Origin: an uncultured Muribaculaceae bacterium | GTDB taxonomy: Bacteria > Bacteroidota > Bacteroidia > Bacteroidales > Muribaculaceae | DNA: 64,000 nucleotides | Direction: 5' to 3' | Assembly: GCA_902494515.1 (NCBI GenBank) | Contig: CABUTS010000002.1 | Location: forward strand, 1 to 64,000 | In this document: positions 51,072-59,605 of the stretch, piece by piece | Layout: the number at the start of each line of letters is the position of its first letter | Numbering within the stretch: position 1 is the stretch's first letter | Program-made: the position numbers and the translations under genes | Notes under the pieces: generated by a model | What the model was told of the DNA's origin: nothing | Databases searched by the model: none | The model's input: the letters and a program-made list of their open reading frames with translations, nothing else

Positions 51072-52052
51072 CTACGATGCCTCCGGGGTTTCCTCGGCAA
51101 TCCAGTTGTAGACGATGGATGAGATATCGCCGATTATTTGCTCCGTAACCTCCTGAGAATAAGCCGAATCGGCAATGAAGACCGCTATGGCATAGCCGCG
51201 GCCGTCGGGCAGCGAGATGTAGCCCGCGTCATTGACGCCGATAATGCGCCCCTGCGAGTTGCGGTCGCCCGTGCCGGTTTTGTGGGCAATCCGGGCCTCG
51301 GTCTGAACCAGCGGTGCCGGCAGACGGTTTATCCCGGTTTCGCAGTCGAATGACAGTTGGGAAATCGTTCGTATAACGGAGCGCCAGCACTCATTTTCAG
51401 TCTTGCTGGCCGGGCCGCCCCAAATTTTATTGCCGCGGAAAAAGGCATCGAAAAGCCGGGCCATGCCGACTGGCGTCGAGCGGTTCTGATAGCTGAGATA
51501 AATGTCGTCGTGCATCTCCTTTTCAGTCGAACCGACGACGATTTCAGGGAACCCCTCGGCCTTCATCACGCTGTCAGCCACCGCCGGGCCGCCGATAAGG
51601 CGGAACAGGATGTCGCAGGCGTTGTTGTCGCTCTGCTGAAGGGAAAAGGCTAACAGTTCGGACAACGGTAGCCGCAGGTCGCGGACACCGTATTTCTCCC
51701 GCATCGGGCTCCAGGTGTCGGGGAGGATTTCGGCGGCACTGATGTCGATTCCGCTGTCGGCAGTCATACCGTTTTTCCGGCAAAAATCAGCCACGGCGAT
51801 GGCCTGCGGAAACTTGTAGACACTCAGCATCGGGAAATCGCGACCGCCGTTGACCGCAACCGTGTCCTTGCCGTCGAGAATCACGGCGATGCCAATCCGG
51901 GCGTCCTTCCCCTCGATGTATTTGTTGAGCGAATCTTCCAGAGGAGCCAGCCGCCCGGACTGAGCGCCCTGCTCCCGGCTTCTGCCCGGACGACAGCCCG
52001 CAGCAAACACTGCCATGAGCAGCGGCAGCAAGATATATACAGCCTTTTTCAT
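51072..52052 (-). CDS. Class A beta-lactamase lipoprotein (subclass A2, CepA/CfxA-like)
   Basis: 326 residues with a lipoprotein signal (lipobox FAAGC, Cys at residue 20). The active-site set is complete: SVYK at 77-80 (serine and lysine), SDN at 141-143, KTG at 258-260 within AHKTGTGDRN, and a Glu near residue 178-180 for deacylation. The AGYISLPDGR stretch is shared with CfxA and CepA, so hydrolysis of penicillins and cephalosporins is expected. The gene overlaps the MFS transporter by four bases. It is chromosomal, just right of the ICE. Confidence 0.92.
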   Translation of the reverse strand: MKKAVYILLPLLMAVFAAGCRPGRSREQGAQSGRLAPLEDSLNKYIEGKDARIGIAVILDGKDTVAVNGGRDFPMLSVYKFPQAIAVADFCRKNGMTADSGIDISAAEILPDTWSPMREKYGVRDLRLPLSELLAFSLQQSDNNACDILFRLIGGPAVADSVMKAEGFPEIVVGSTEKEMHDDIYLSYQNRSTPVGMARLFDAFFRGNKIWGGPASKTENECWRSVIRTISQLSFDCETGINRLPAPLVQTEARIAHKTGTGDRNSQGRIIGVNDAGYISLPDGRGYAIAVFIADSAYSQEVTEQIIGDISSIVYNWIAEETPEAS

Positions 52053-53197
52053 TTCACTTTCTGCGTTCGGTTATAAAGGACGAACAGGGCGATGGTTCCG
52101 ACAATCGCGAACGGCACTCCGACCAGCGCCGGCGAAGCCAGCCCGAAACCGTGATGGATGGCGGCGCCGCCAAGAGCGGCAGCCACGGCGTTCGACACAT
52201 TGAAGGAAATCTGGATTCCGGCACCGCCGAGCATCTCGCCACCTTTGGCGTACCCCACAATAATATATTGCAGCGGTCCACCCAGACCGAAAAGCAGTGC
52301 CGGAGCCACGAACGCAAGCACCAGCGAGGGAATCCTGAACGGTGCCAGGAAGTAAACCAACGGCATCACAACCACAATCAGCAGGGCTATGATCGCGCAG
52401 ACCAGCGAGGGCTGAAAGCGATCGGCCAATTTCCCGGCGGCCCAGTTACCGACCACCATGCCGGCCCCTACAAGTATCATTATCAGCGACATGGCATCGA
52501 GCGGAAAGCCCGTCACACGGGTCATGATCGGGGAAATATAGCTCAGCCAGCAATACACACCGGCCTGTCCGAAGAACACACCGGCGTAGATCAGCCACGG
52601 TTCAATGTGCCGGAGGAAGCGGAACTGCCCCTTCAGCCCCGTGTCGGGTATGGGCTGCATAACAGGAGTCCAGCGGTGGATGGCGAAGAATGTCAGCATG
52701 CCGACACACGCCACAAGCGCGAAGGGCACCCGCCACGAAACCATGTTGCAGAGGAAGGTGAACACAGGCACACCCACGAGGTTGGCAACCGTCATTCCTC
52801 CGACCAAAATCGCTACCGCCGAGGCTCCTTTTCCGGCATCGGCAAGGCGCGCACAGACGATGGCCCCGGCGCCGAAAAACGCCCCGTGGGGAAGTCCGGC
52901 GATGAAGCGCGACCCTAACAGACACCAGTAATTCGGCGAAACAGCGACCAGCGCGTTGCCGATTGCGATAATGGCCGCCAGCAGTAGCATCAGCCGCCGA
53001 AGCGGCAGTTTGCGAAGGAAAATCAAGCCGGGCGCACCGACGGCTACCCCGGCGGAATAAGCGGAAATCAGGTGTCCGGCCTGGTCGACGCTGATGCGGA
53101 GGTCGGCGGCAATCTCGCTGAGGATACCCATCATGCCGAACTCCACTATGCCCAGCGCAAAAGTGCCGAACGCCAGTGAAAGCAAAGATTTTTTCAT
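52049..53197 (-). CDS. MFS transporter, AraJ/DHA1-type exporter
   Basis: 382 residues, about twelve membrane helices. The start (SLAFGTFALGIVEFGMMGIL) and the motif between helices 2 and 3 (LRKLPLRRLMLLLAA) are typical of the AraJ/YdhP-like drug and sugar exporters. Its end overlaps the beta-lactamase start by four bases, so exporter, beta-lactamase and hydrolase form an operon. Three direct repeats lie immediately before its start codon. Confidence 0.88.
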   Translation of the reverse strand: MKKSLLSLAFGTFALGIVEFGMMGILSEIAADLRISVDQAGHLISAYSAGVAVGAPGLIFLRKLPLRRLMLLLAAIIAIGNALVAVSPNYWCLLGSRFIAGLPHGAFFGAGAIVCARLADAGKGASAVAILVGGMTVANLVGVPVFTFLCNMVSWRVPFALVACVGMLTFFAIHRWTPVMQPIPDTGLKGQFRFLRHIEPWLIYAGVFFGQAGVYCWLSYISPIMTRVTGFPLDAMSLIMILVGAGMVVGNWAAGKLADRFQPSLVCAIIALLIVVVMPLVYFLAPFRIPSLVLAFVAPALLFGLGGPLQYIIVGYAKGGEMLGGAGIQISFNVSNAVAAALGGAAIHHGFGLASPALVGVPFAIVGTIALFVLYNRTQKVK

Positions 53198-53207
53198 TTT
53201 GAATTAT

Positions 53208-53274
53208 GTCGGTTCGTTACGATTGAATCTGTCGGTTCGTTACGAAATACTGAAATCTGTCGGTTCGTTACGAA
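53208..53274. repeat. Three copies of TGTCGGTTCGTTACGA before the MFS gene
   Basis: Near-identical 16-base copies start at about 53208, 53231 and 53259. Each contains TTCGTTACGA, the half of an odd palindrome TTCGTTACGAA complete in two of them. The spacing is 23 and 28 bases, with AT-rich spacers. Array and place suggest operator sites controlling the exporter/beta-lactamase operon. Confidence 0.65.
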
Positions 53275-53320
53275 ACATTCTCCGTATCCCCCGCAGCCTC
53301 AGGTTATTATAACATGAGCA

Positions 53321-53355
53321 ACCTGGTTCGCTGGGATTTACCCTTCGAACCAGGT
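53321..53355. repeat. 10-bp perfect inverted repeat ACCTGGTTCG/CGAACCAGGT
   Basis: Perfect 10-base arms surround a 15-base loop, 25 bases past the stop of the leftward SDR gene. On the minus strand no T-run follows, so it may be a weak terminator, an mRNA-end stabiliser or an operator for the MFS promoter. Confidence 0.55.
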
Positions 53356-53379
53356 GCGGGAATCAGATATAATCGTGTT

Positions 53380-54198
53380 TTACATTGCCAGGACGTTGAA
53401 GCCGCCGTCGACAACAGCCACAGTGCCGGTGACGAACTTCGAAGCGTCGCTCATCAGATAGTGGATTGTGCCGCAGAGTTCCTCGGGTTTGCCCATACGG
53501 CTGAAGGGGGTCTGACGGATTACATCAAGTCCGCGCTGGGTCCAGCTGCCGTCGGGGTTGGTCAGCAGTGTGCGGTTCTGCTCGGTCAGGAAGAAACCGG
53601 GGGCGATGGCGTTCACGCGGATCCCTTCGCCAAACTTGCGGGCACACTCAGTGGCCATGAAGGCGGTGAAGTTCGAGATGCCGGCCTTAGCGGCGGCGTA
53701 ACCGCATACACGGGTCATCGGACGGAAGGCTGCCATCGAGGAGAAATTGATGATTGCGCCCTTTCCCTGGGCCACCATAGGCTTGAGGAACACCTGAGTG
53801 GGGATTACGGTACCCATCAGGTTGAGGTTCAGCACCTTCTCGAACTGAGCGGGGTCGAGGTCGAAGAATGTCTTGTCGGGGGGAATGGTGGCGCCGGGCA
53901 TATTGCCGCCGGCAGCGTTCAGCAGAGTGTCGACGCGGCCGTATTTTGCCACGATTTCGTCGCAGTTGGCCTTGACGACGGCCTCGTCCATGACATCGGT
54001 TTTCAGGAATTCGATGGAACCGGCGGGATTCAGGGCGTTGACCTCCTCAACGATTTTCTCGCCGACCTCAGCCTTGCGGCCCATGATGATGACCTTAGCG
54101 CCGTTGAGCGCCAGATATTTGGCAATTTCGCGGCCGAGGATGCCGGTACCTCCGGTGATGACGGTGACGTTGCCCTTGATATCGAAAAGATTTTCCAT
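53380..54198 (-). CDS. SDR-type D-mannonate oxidoreductase (fructuronate reductase)
   Basis: 272 residues from the ATG at 54198; the open frame continues upstream but overlaps the uxuA end. Classical SDR motifs are TGGTGILGREIA (cofactor loop), NAAGGNMPGATI, the catalytic Ser in NFSSMAAF and Tyr/Lys in YAAAKAG. Bacteroidota pair this SDR with uxuA to carry fructuronate to mannonate (UxuB role) before dehydration. It follows uxuA by 49 bases on the same strand. The step is family inference; the motifs are seen. Confidence 0.85.
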   Translation of the reverse strand: MENLFDIKGNVTVITGGTGILGREIAKYLALNGAKVIIMGRKAEVGEKIVEEVNALNPAGSIEFLKTDVMDEAVVKANCDEIVAKYGRVDTLLNAAGGNMPGATIPPDKTFFDLDPAQFEKVLNLNLMGTVIPTQVFLKPMVAQGKGAIINFSSMAAFRPMTRVCGYAAAKAGISNFTAFMATECARKFGEGIRVNAIAPGFFLTEQNRTLLTNPDGSWTQRGLDVIRQTPFSRMGKPEELCGTIHYLMSDASKFVTGTVAVVDGGFNVLAM

Positions 54199-54247
54199 TA
54201 TGATTTGCTGTTCTGTAATATCTTGCGGAAGCTGCGGAGCTTCCGGT

Positions 54248-55411
54248 TTATTTTTCGGTTTTGATTGTTGCCATGATGCCGCTGACCATTCCGAGAGCCA
54301 GCATGCGGCCGTGGAACGAATACCCGGCGTTGTAGCCCATCTTGTCATCGCCGAGCATGAGCGGAGCATGGTCGACGCGCATCGGAACGTCGGGACGCTC
54401 GGCCTCGAACGTGCGGATTACGTCGATCAACCGCGGGTCGAGGTGACTGGATTCCTTGAAATCGCCGTTGGGGAGGACATTGCAAATGCGGGTGTGAACG
54501 AAATGGGTGTGTTTGGCGTATTTCCGGGCCAGCGCGGGAACATCGTTGTGGGCTCCGGCGCTCAGCGAACCGGCGCAGAAAGTCAGCCCGTTGTGGGGGT
54601 TCGGCACAGCGTTGAGGAACGCCTCGATGTCGGCATCGCAGGTTACGATGCGGGGGAGTCCGAGAATCGGCATCGGGGGATCATCGGGGTGTACACACAT
54701 GTTGATGTCGTATTCGTCGCAGACGGGCATGATCGCCTCGAGGAAATAGGCCATGTTGGCGCGGAGCTGGTCGGCGTCGATTCCGTCGTAGAGAGCGAGC
54801 AGCTCGCGGAACTTTTCCACCGGTTTCAGGTCGTTTTCCGAGATGTTGCCGTTGACGAAGCCCTGGGTCTTGACGATGATATTGTCGACGAGTTTATGAC
54901 GGCCAGCCTCGTCCATGCGGGGGGCGACCTCCTCCTCCATGCGGCGCAGCGTAGCGGCGTCGTAGTCCTCGCGGGCGTTCGGGCGTTTCAGGATATTGAT
55001 GTCGAAGTATGCAAACTCGGCGCGGTTGAAGTATAGGTTCGATGTGCCGTCGGGGTTCGGATACTCCAGCTCCGTGCGGGCCCAGTCGAGCACCGGCATG
55101 AAGTTGTAGCAGATGGTCTTAACCCCGGCCTTTCCGAGATTTGCCAGACTAACCTTGTATTTTTCGATGAGCTCGTCGCGGTCGGGGCCACCGTATTTGA
55201 TTGACTCGCTGACAGGGAGACTTTCGACCACGCTCCAGCGCAGCCCGTGCTCCTCGATGAAATTCTTCATCTTCATCACCTCCTCGAGCGACCATACCTC
55301 CCCGTTGGGGATATGATGGAGAGCGGTGACAATACCCTGCACGCCAATCTGGCGGAGCATCTCGAGTGTTATCTTATCGTTGGGACCAAACCAACGCCAA
55401 GTCTTTTCCAT
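54248..55411 (-). CDS. uxuA: Mannonate dehydratase
   Basis: 387 residues, a full-length UxuA. The start KTWRWFGPNDKITLEMLRQIG, the ATALHHIPNGEVWS stretch (VTALHHIPNG), VVESLPVSESIKYG, and metal-site sequences CVHPDDPPMPI and FCAGSLSAG are diagnostic. The enzyme dehydrates D-mannonate to 2-keto-3-deoxygluconate in glucuronate breakdown. It heads a leftward operon with the SDR oxidoreductase and has TAAATTTG 62 bases upstream. kdg kinase and aldolase are not in the window. Confidence 0.95.
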   Translation of the reverse strand: MEKTWRWFGPNDKITLEMLRQIGVQGIVTALHHIPNGEVWSLEEVMKMKNFIEEHGLRWSVVESLPVSESIKYGGPDRDELIEKYKVSLANLGKAGVKTICYNFMPVLDWARTELEYPNPDGTSNLYFNRAEFAYFDINILKRPNAREDYDAATLRRMEEEVAPRMDEAGRHKLVDNIIVKTQGFVNGNISENDLKPVEKFRELLALYDGIDADQLRANMAYFLEAIMPVCDEYDINMCVHPDDPPMPILGLPRIVTCDADIEAFLNAVPNPHNGLTFCAGSLSAGAHNDVPALARKYAKHTHFVHTRICNVLPNGDFKESSHLDPRLIDVIRTFEAERPDVPMRVDHAPLMLGDDKMGYNAGYSFHGRMLALGMVSGIMATIKTEK

Positions 55412-55472
55412 GTAATCGTGTTTTAGTTGAAACTGTGATCCCGCGTTGAATTTTCAGGATTTTATTACCCTG

Positions 55473-55480
55473 CAAATTTA
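55473..55480 (-). promoter_or_regulatory. -7 box of the uxuA operon
   Basis: TAAATTTG on the minus strand, 62 bases upstream of the uxuA start. The 303-base gap 55412-55714 between uxuA and the esterase otherwise holds only AT-rich divergent promoter sequence. Confidence 0.55.
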
Positions 55481-55619
55481 CAACTATTTTCGGAATTACC
55501 ACATATATAAACGTCGCAAAAACATTCGCCACACGCCCACAGGCCGTTTCCACTTCCAAATTTGCCATTTTTTCCACTTATAAACGCCGGGATTCCTACG
55601 CTCAATTAAAAATTTGTCG

Positions 55620-55627
55620 TAACTTTG
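55620..55627 (+). promoter_or_regulatory. -7 box of the secreted esterase
   Basis: TAACTTTG on the plus strand, 88 bases upstream of the esterase start codon. Confidence 0.55.
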
Positions 55628-55714
55628 CACTCAAAGTCTATCAACCCTATTCTCTCCCCTCCCCTAATCACCGTCTGGATGATATGATTCAGCGGCTATC
55701 CTGTAAATCAAAAC

Positions 55715-56611
55715 ATGAAAGATATGAAAAAATTTGTGATTGCCCTGCTGGTGGCTGTGATTGCCTGCGCCGGCGCCAAAGCTGAGGAATGGGAAAAGCA
55801 GTTCGTGATCAACGACTCGATTTATAGTGCCAAGCTCGGGGTTTTCAGGGATTACACCGTGGTGCTCCCCGCTTCGTATTACACTCAGACAGATAAGACA
55901 TACCCGGTGCTGTACCTGCTGCACGGCATGTACGACGACAACCATTCCTGGGAAAAGAAAGGATTGGTCCGCGCCGTGGCCCATAATCTGGCACGCTCCG
56001 GCGAAGCTCGCGAAATGATTATCGTCACACCCAACGCGGGCGGTCATGACCCCAAAGTCCAGCAGAACGGATATTTCAACATTCCCGGATGGCCCTACGA
56101 GGACTTCTTCTTCGAGGAACTGATTCCGGCAATCGAGCATAAATTCCGCGCCCGCAAGGGGCGGGAGAACCGCGCAATCAGCGGTCTTTCGATGGGTGGC
56201 GGAGGATGCACCTCCTACGCCCAACGTCACCCCGATATGTTCTCGGCGGCCTACGCAATGAGTGCCCTGATGGATGCGGAGATGCCTGCCCCTGCTAAAA
56301 CCAAGCCCGGCGACAAGGTGGCTATGCTCATGACTTCCGTCGCCGAAAACTCTTGCATCAACTACGTCAAGAACGCCGACGACGCCACCAAGGATGCCCT
56401 CCGCACGGTTGCATGGTTCGTGGACTGCGGCGACGACGATTTCCTGTTCGACCAGAACATTACATTCTATCAGGCGATGCGCGAAGCCAGGATTCCATGC
56501 CAATTGCGTGTCCGCGACGGCATGCACGAATGGATTTACTGGAACACCGCCCTCTACACCGCCCTCCCCTTCGTTTCCCGCCACTTCGCTCCGGAAGTCC
56601 CTGCCAAATAA
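55715..56611 (+). CDS. Secreted esterase (esterase D / FrmB-like)
   Basis: 298 residues with a signal peptide (MKDMKKFVIALLVAVIACAGAKA). Esterase D family (PF00756-type) features: VLYLLHGMYDDNHSWE, IVTPNAGGHD, the nucleophile elbow SGLSMGGGG near residue 155, FVDCGDDDFLF for the acid, and RDGMHEWIYW for the His. Family members hydrolyse acyl esters such as acetyl or feruloyl groups on plant glycans. It is divergent to uxuA, which makes a carbohydrate role plausible. Confidence 0.88.
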   Translation: MKDMKKFVIALLVAVIACAGAKAEEWEKQFVINDSIYSAKLGVFRDYTVVLPASYYTQTDKTYPVLYLLHGMYDDNHSWEKKGLVRAVAHNLARSGEAREMIIVTPNAGGHDPKVQQNGYFNIPGWPYEDFFFEELIPAIEHKFRARKGRENRAISGLSMGGGGCTSYAQRHPDMFSAAYAMSALMDAEMPAPAKTKPGDKVAMLMTSVAENSCINYVKNADDATKDALRTVAWFVDCGDDDFLFDQNITFYQAMREARIPCQLRVRDGMHEWIYWNTALYTALPFVSRHFAPEVPAK

Positions 56612-56622
56612 AATACGGTTCC

Positions 56623-57393
56623 ATGGAAAAGATAACCGCCGAAGAGGTCAGAGAGGCTCTGTTCGACTTGAAAGATGAGGCACAGGCTCAGATTCTGCGC
56701 CGATTTTTCAAGACCGGCAAGGGGGAGTACGGCGAGGGGGACCGCTTCCTCGGTCTCAAGAATCCGCAGGTCCGGGCGGTGGTCCGGGAAGCCCGGCTCC
56801 GTGTGCCGCTCGATGAAATAGAAAGACTCGTAAATGATGAATGGCATGAGGCGCGCCTCAGCGGGTTTCTTTTATTAGTGGAGGAAATGCACGCCGCGCT
56901 TCCGAAGCGCAAGGACAGCGTTGCCGAACTGCGCCGCAAAGCCCTGCGCCGCACCGAAATCGCGGAATTTTACCTCCGCCATGCACGTCGAGCCAACAAC
57001 TGGGACCTTGTCGACCTCTCCTGCCCCAAGATTCTTGGGGAATGGCTGTTGAATCCGCTGCCCGACGGTGCCTTGCCCGACCCCTCGGTGCTCGACCGCC
57101 TTGCCGCAAGCGACAATCTCTGGGAACAGCGTATCGGAATCGTCACCACCTGGCGCCTGATTCGCGCCGACCGTTTCGATGAAGCCCTCCGCCTGTCTGA
57201 GAAACTGCTCCCCCATCCCCACGACCTCATCCACAAAGCTGTCGGCTGGATGCTCCGCGAAGTAGGCAAGCGCGACCTTAACATCCTGCTCGATTTCCTC
57301 GAAGCGCACCACGGGACCATGTCGCGCACAACCCTCCGCTACGCTATCGAGAAACTCCCCGAGCCCCAGCGCCTCTCCTGGCTCCGCCGGTAA
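56623..57393 (+). CDS. DNA alkylation repair protein (AlkD-like)
   Basis: 256 residues from the ATG at 56623, 12 bases past the esterase stop; longer frames upstream only overlap the esterase. The family signature is RRFFKTGKGEYGEGDRFLGL at the start, NPQVRAVVREAR, HEARLSGFLLL, NNWDLVDLSCPKILG and HKAVGWMLREVGKRD. AlkD proteins are HEAT-repeat glycosylases that excise bulky alkylated bases, with Trp and Asp (here NNWDLVD) lining the lesion. Likely cytoplasmic and independent of the esterase in function. Confidence 0.9.
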   Translation: MEKITAEEVREALFDLKDEAQAQILRRFFKTGKGEYGEGDRFLGLKNPQVRAVVREARLRVPLDEIERLVNDEWHEARLSGFLLLVEEMHAALPKRKDSVAELRRKALRRTEIAEFYLRHARRANNWDLVDLSCPKILGEWLLNPLPDGALPDPSVLDRLAASDNLWEQRIGIVTTWRLIRADRFDEALRLSEKLLPHPHDLIHKAVGWMLREVGKRDLNILLDFLEAHHGTMSRTTLRYAIEKLPEPQRLSWLRR

Positions 57394-57444
57394 CGGGGAA
57401 TGGCTTCAGAGAATCAGCTGGCAGGTAACCCGAGGGAGATCGGT

Positions 57445-57930
57445 TCAGAGAATCAGCTGATAGAAGACATCGTCGAGGAAGCGGCCGAACTTAAAGCCGG
57501 AATCCTTGACAACGCCGACAACACGGAAACCGAGCTTATCGTGCATCCGTTCGCATGGGATATTGCCGCCGGTGACAGCGGAGACCACGCTGTGGAAGCC
57601 CGCGGCGCGGCATTGGTCGATAACCATCTGCAACATCCTGGTGCCTAAGCCTTTGCTCAGGGATTCGTGGTCGAGATATTCGGTGAGTTCGAGGGTGAAA
57701 CGGTAGACGTAGTCGGGCTGCCAGGGATGGGCATAGCAGTAGCCCAGTAGGCGGCCATCCTCCTCGGCGACCAAAAAGGGGAAATGCCCGGCTACCGGCG
57801 CGAGCTTGCGTTTCATCTCCTCCTCCGAAAGCTCATGTTCCGAGAAGATTACGTCGCTGGTGCGGACGTAGAAATTGAAAATTCTTGCGATTTCGGCGGC
57901 GTCATCGAGCCGCCCGTTTCTTATTTCCAT
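57445..57930 (-). CDS. GNAT acetyltransferase, phosphinothricin/methionine sulfoximine type
   Basis: 161 residues from the ATG at 57930. It follows the PAT-like pattern throughout: MEIRNGRLDDAAEIARIFNF, VIFSEHELSEEEM, GYCYAHPWQP, acetyl-CoA loop GLGTRMLQ, and HDKLGFRVVGVVKDSGFKFG near the end. Such enzymes acetylate methionine sulfone or sulfoximine, phosphinothricin or related amino acids. The promoter box TAATTTTG is at 57986-57993. It is divergent from crcB. Confidence 0.88.
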   Translation of the reverse strand: MEIRNGRLDDAAEIARIFNFYVRTSDVIFSEHELSEEEMKRKLAPVAGHFPFLVAEEDGRLLGYCYAHPWQPDYVYRFTLELTEYLDHESLSKGLGTRMLQMVIDQCRAAGFHSVVSAVTGGNIPCERMHDKLGFRVVGVVKDSGFKFGRFLDDVFYQLIL

Positions 57931-57985
57931 GACCGGATTGCTTATTGGAAACCATTCTAACATTATCGAACGGCAATTTTCTCCA

Positions 57986-57993
57986 CAAAATTA
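57986..57993 (-). promoter_or_regulatory. -7 box of the PAT-like gene
   Basis: TAATTTTG on the minus strand, 56 bases before the start codon, overlapping the upstream side of the crcB promoter region. Confidence 0.5.
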
Positions 57994-58016
57994 CGAAAAA
58001 ATCGCGAGATTTCATT

Positions 58017-58024
58017 TATATTTG
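58017..58024 (+). promoter_or_regulatory. -7 box of crcB
   Basis: TATATTTG on the plus strand. The leader it defines is almost filled by the 12-base repeats at 58038-58145. No fluoride riboswitch sequence is recognisable in it. Confidence 0.55.
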
Positions 58025-58037
58025 CAGTACAAAAGAG

Positions 58038-58145
58038 TGGCACTCTACCTCGGTATGGCACCCAAAATGGCACTCTGCCCCAATTTGGCACTCAAAATGG
58101 CACTCAAAATGGCACTCAAAATGGCACTCAAAATGGCACTCAAAA
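58038..58145 (+). repeat. 12-bp tandem repeat TGGCACTCAAAA in the crcB leader
   Basis: Five exact units run from 58086 to 58145; diverged units (TGGCACCCAAAA, TGGCACTCTGCC, TGGCACTCTACC) precede them from 58038. The array ends six bases before the crcB start codon. The unit length is a multiple of three, so changes in number would alter leader length but not any reading frame. Confidence 0.85.
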
Positions 58146-58151
58146 TTGAAG

Positions 58152-58541
58152 ATGAATGAGATAATTGCAGTATTTGTGGGAAGCGGACTCGGCGGCGTCT
58201 GCCGGTTTCTCATGAGCAAGGCAGTGCAGGGGCATCTGGCTGCCTCTACGCTGTTCCCCTGGGGAACCTTCGCCGTCAATGTCCTCGGCTGCCTGCTTAT
58301 CGGTCTGATTTACGGTATTTTCGACCGTCATGCGGGCACAGGATTCCTCACGCCGCAGCTTCGACTGCTACTGACTGTCGGCTTCTGCGGCGGGTTCACG
58401 ACATTTTCCACCTTTATAAATGAGAACTACCTGCTGTTTCAGTCCTCGAACCTTCCGGTACTGCTGGGCTATGTCGCCGCGAGCGTCGTCGTCGGTTTCC
58501 TGCTCCTTTACGCCGGCTATGCGCTGAGCAATATTTTTTAG
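58152..58541 (+). CDS. crcB: Fluoride channel CrcB/Fluc
   Basis: 129 residues, four membrane helices. The signature GGVCRFLMSK (usual GGxxRy) at the start, the FPWGTFAVNVLGCLLIG segment with the channel Asn, and GFCGGFTTFSTFINEN, which holds the phenylalanine-box and Thr-Ser sodium site, identify CrcB/Fluc. These dual-topology dimers export fluoride. The start at 58152 is chosen because the open frame upstream consists of repeat-encoded KWHS units. Confidence 0.95.
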   Translation: MNEIIAVFVGSGLGGVCRFLMSKAVQGHLAASTLFPWGTFAVNVLGCLLIGLIYGIFDRHAGTGFLTPQLRLLLTVGFCGGFTTFSTFINENYLLFQSSNLPVLLGYVAASVVVGFLLLYAGYALSNIF

Positions 58542-58580
58542 TCCGCGCCTCGTAGTCCGCGCCTTGTCGTCCGCACTTGT
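58540..58580. repeat. 14-bp tandem repeats after crcB
   Basis: AGTCCGCGCCTCGT, AGTCCGCGCCTTGT and CGTCCGCACTTGT follow each other directly, beginning inside the crcB stop codon. A fourth, weaker relative (AACCCGCGCCTGA) comes ten bases later. No hairpin is formed; the origin looks like slippage duplication. Confidence 0.6.
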
Positions 58581-58599
58581 TTAACCCGCGCCTGAACTC

Positions 58600-59427
58600 T
58601 CACTGCAACAGGTTGAGCCAATAGGTAGGCGCGACGCTGAGGTTGCGGGAAGGCTGCCCCTGAAAACGCACCGAGGCGACAAGCACGGAACCGTCCTCGC
58701 TTTCAGGGTAATAGACCAGCGAGCTGAGTTCTGCCGTGGAGTCGCGGAATTCATAGTGGATGGTTGAGGCGGTACCCTCCACGAAGCGGCGACCGTAGAG
58801 GATTGTAGTCGGCGCCCGGCGGAGCTGACGGCGCCCTTTGTAATAGCAGAGCCGGTAGGCCGCGGAGCCGTCGGCGACCGTATCGGTCAGCGAACGGTCG
58901 ATGCGGAATATCCCCTCGTCGCCGGGGAGCGCGGCGAAACAGGCCTCCGGCGTGTAGCCGCGTCGCAGCGCCGGAGCAAGCGACGCCATTTCCGCCTCGA
59001 CAAGGTGGTTGCGCAGCTCTTTCTCCCTGGCCGACAGATAGTTGACGGCATAGATGCCGTCGGAATACCAGAGGTATTCCCCGTTCCCGAGGGTAAAGCC
59101 GCGCCAGCCGAGTTCATGCCAGTCCGAGGGGGCGGCGGCGGTGAGGACGCTGCGCAGCGAATCGTCCATCAGGGTGCCGTAATAAGCCACCATCGCGGCG
59201 CTGTCAGCGACATCGGCCAGCGGATACGGGCGCTGAAGCGGATAAAGCACCTGCGAAGCAAACGCCCGGGCATCGCTGTCAGCCACCGCCTGAATCATTG
59301 CCGCGATCCCCTCGGGCAGCGAATCCCGGCCATCGGCGGCAGCTTCCGAGGCAGCCGATTTATGATTGCAGCCCGTGAGGCCGAAAGCCATCGCCCCAAC
59401 GAGCAGGCATAATTTACTGATTTGCAT
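58600..59427 (-). CDS. Lipoprotein of unknown function
   Basis: 275 residues from the ATG at 59427, which starts a lipoprotein signal with lipobox LTGC. The mature protein is Ala-rich at first (SAASEAAADGRDSLPEGI), then resembles a DUF4878/NTF2-like helix pair (IQAVADSDARAFASQVLYPL) and ends in beta strands (STIHYEFRDSTAELSSLVYY). A family is not recognised with confidence. It stands alone between crcB and the lysozyme gene. Confidence 0.75.
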   Translation of the reverse strand: MQISKLCLLVGAMAFGLTGCNHKSAASEAAADGRDSLPEGIAAMIQAVADSDARAFASQVLYPLQRPYPLADVADSAAMVAYYGTLMDDSLRSVLTAAAPSDWHELGWRGFTLGNGEYLWYSDGIYAVNYLSAREKELRNHLVEAEMASLAPALRRGYTPEACFAALPGDEGIFRIDRSLTDTVADGSAAYRLCYYKGRRQLRRAPTTILYGRRFVEGTASTIHYEFRDSTAELSSLVYYPESEDGSVLVASVRFQGQPSRNLSVAPTYWLNLLQ

Positions 59428-59605
59428 CGGATTAGAAAGAGTTTTTACCGGATAAAAGACCATAAAGACAAATTTTGGACCGAATTAAAGATGAATCATT
59501 TCTTTAATAACGGAACCGAATCCCTTTAATTATTGGCCGTGTAAAATTTATTGGACGGGATTATTAGCCGGGGAGGGAAATTGCTTCAGGGGGGAATGAC
59601 CGACA

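Noticed and set aside
53314..55036. Long plus-strand frames opposite the mannonate genes
   Set aside because: The minus strand holds unmistakable uxuA and SDR motifs; the opposite frames show low-complexity Val/Gly/Asp or Ser/Arg-rich products.
55664..56584. 306-codon minus-strand frame opposite the secreted esterase
   Set aside because: The esterase on the plus strand has signal peptide, elbow and catalytic residues; the shadow has none.
58038..58145. CRISPR array
   Set aside because: Units are contiguous 12-mers without spacers and no cas gene is near.
57945..58151. N-terminal extension of CrcB encoded by the 12-base repeats (KWHS units)
   Set aside because: The promoter box at 58017 lies inside this extension, and CrcB is complete from the ATG at 58152.
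58017..58151. Fluoride riboswitch before crcB
   Set aside because: I could not recognise the conserved crcB motif in this leader; the repeats occupy it. A covariance search would decide.
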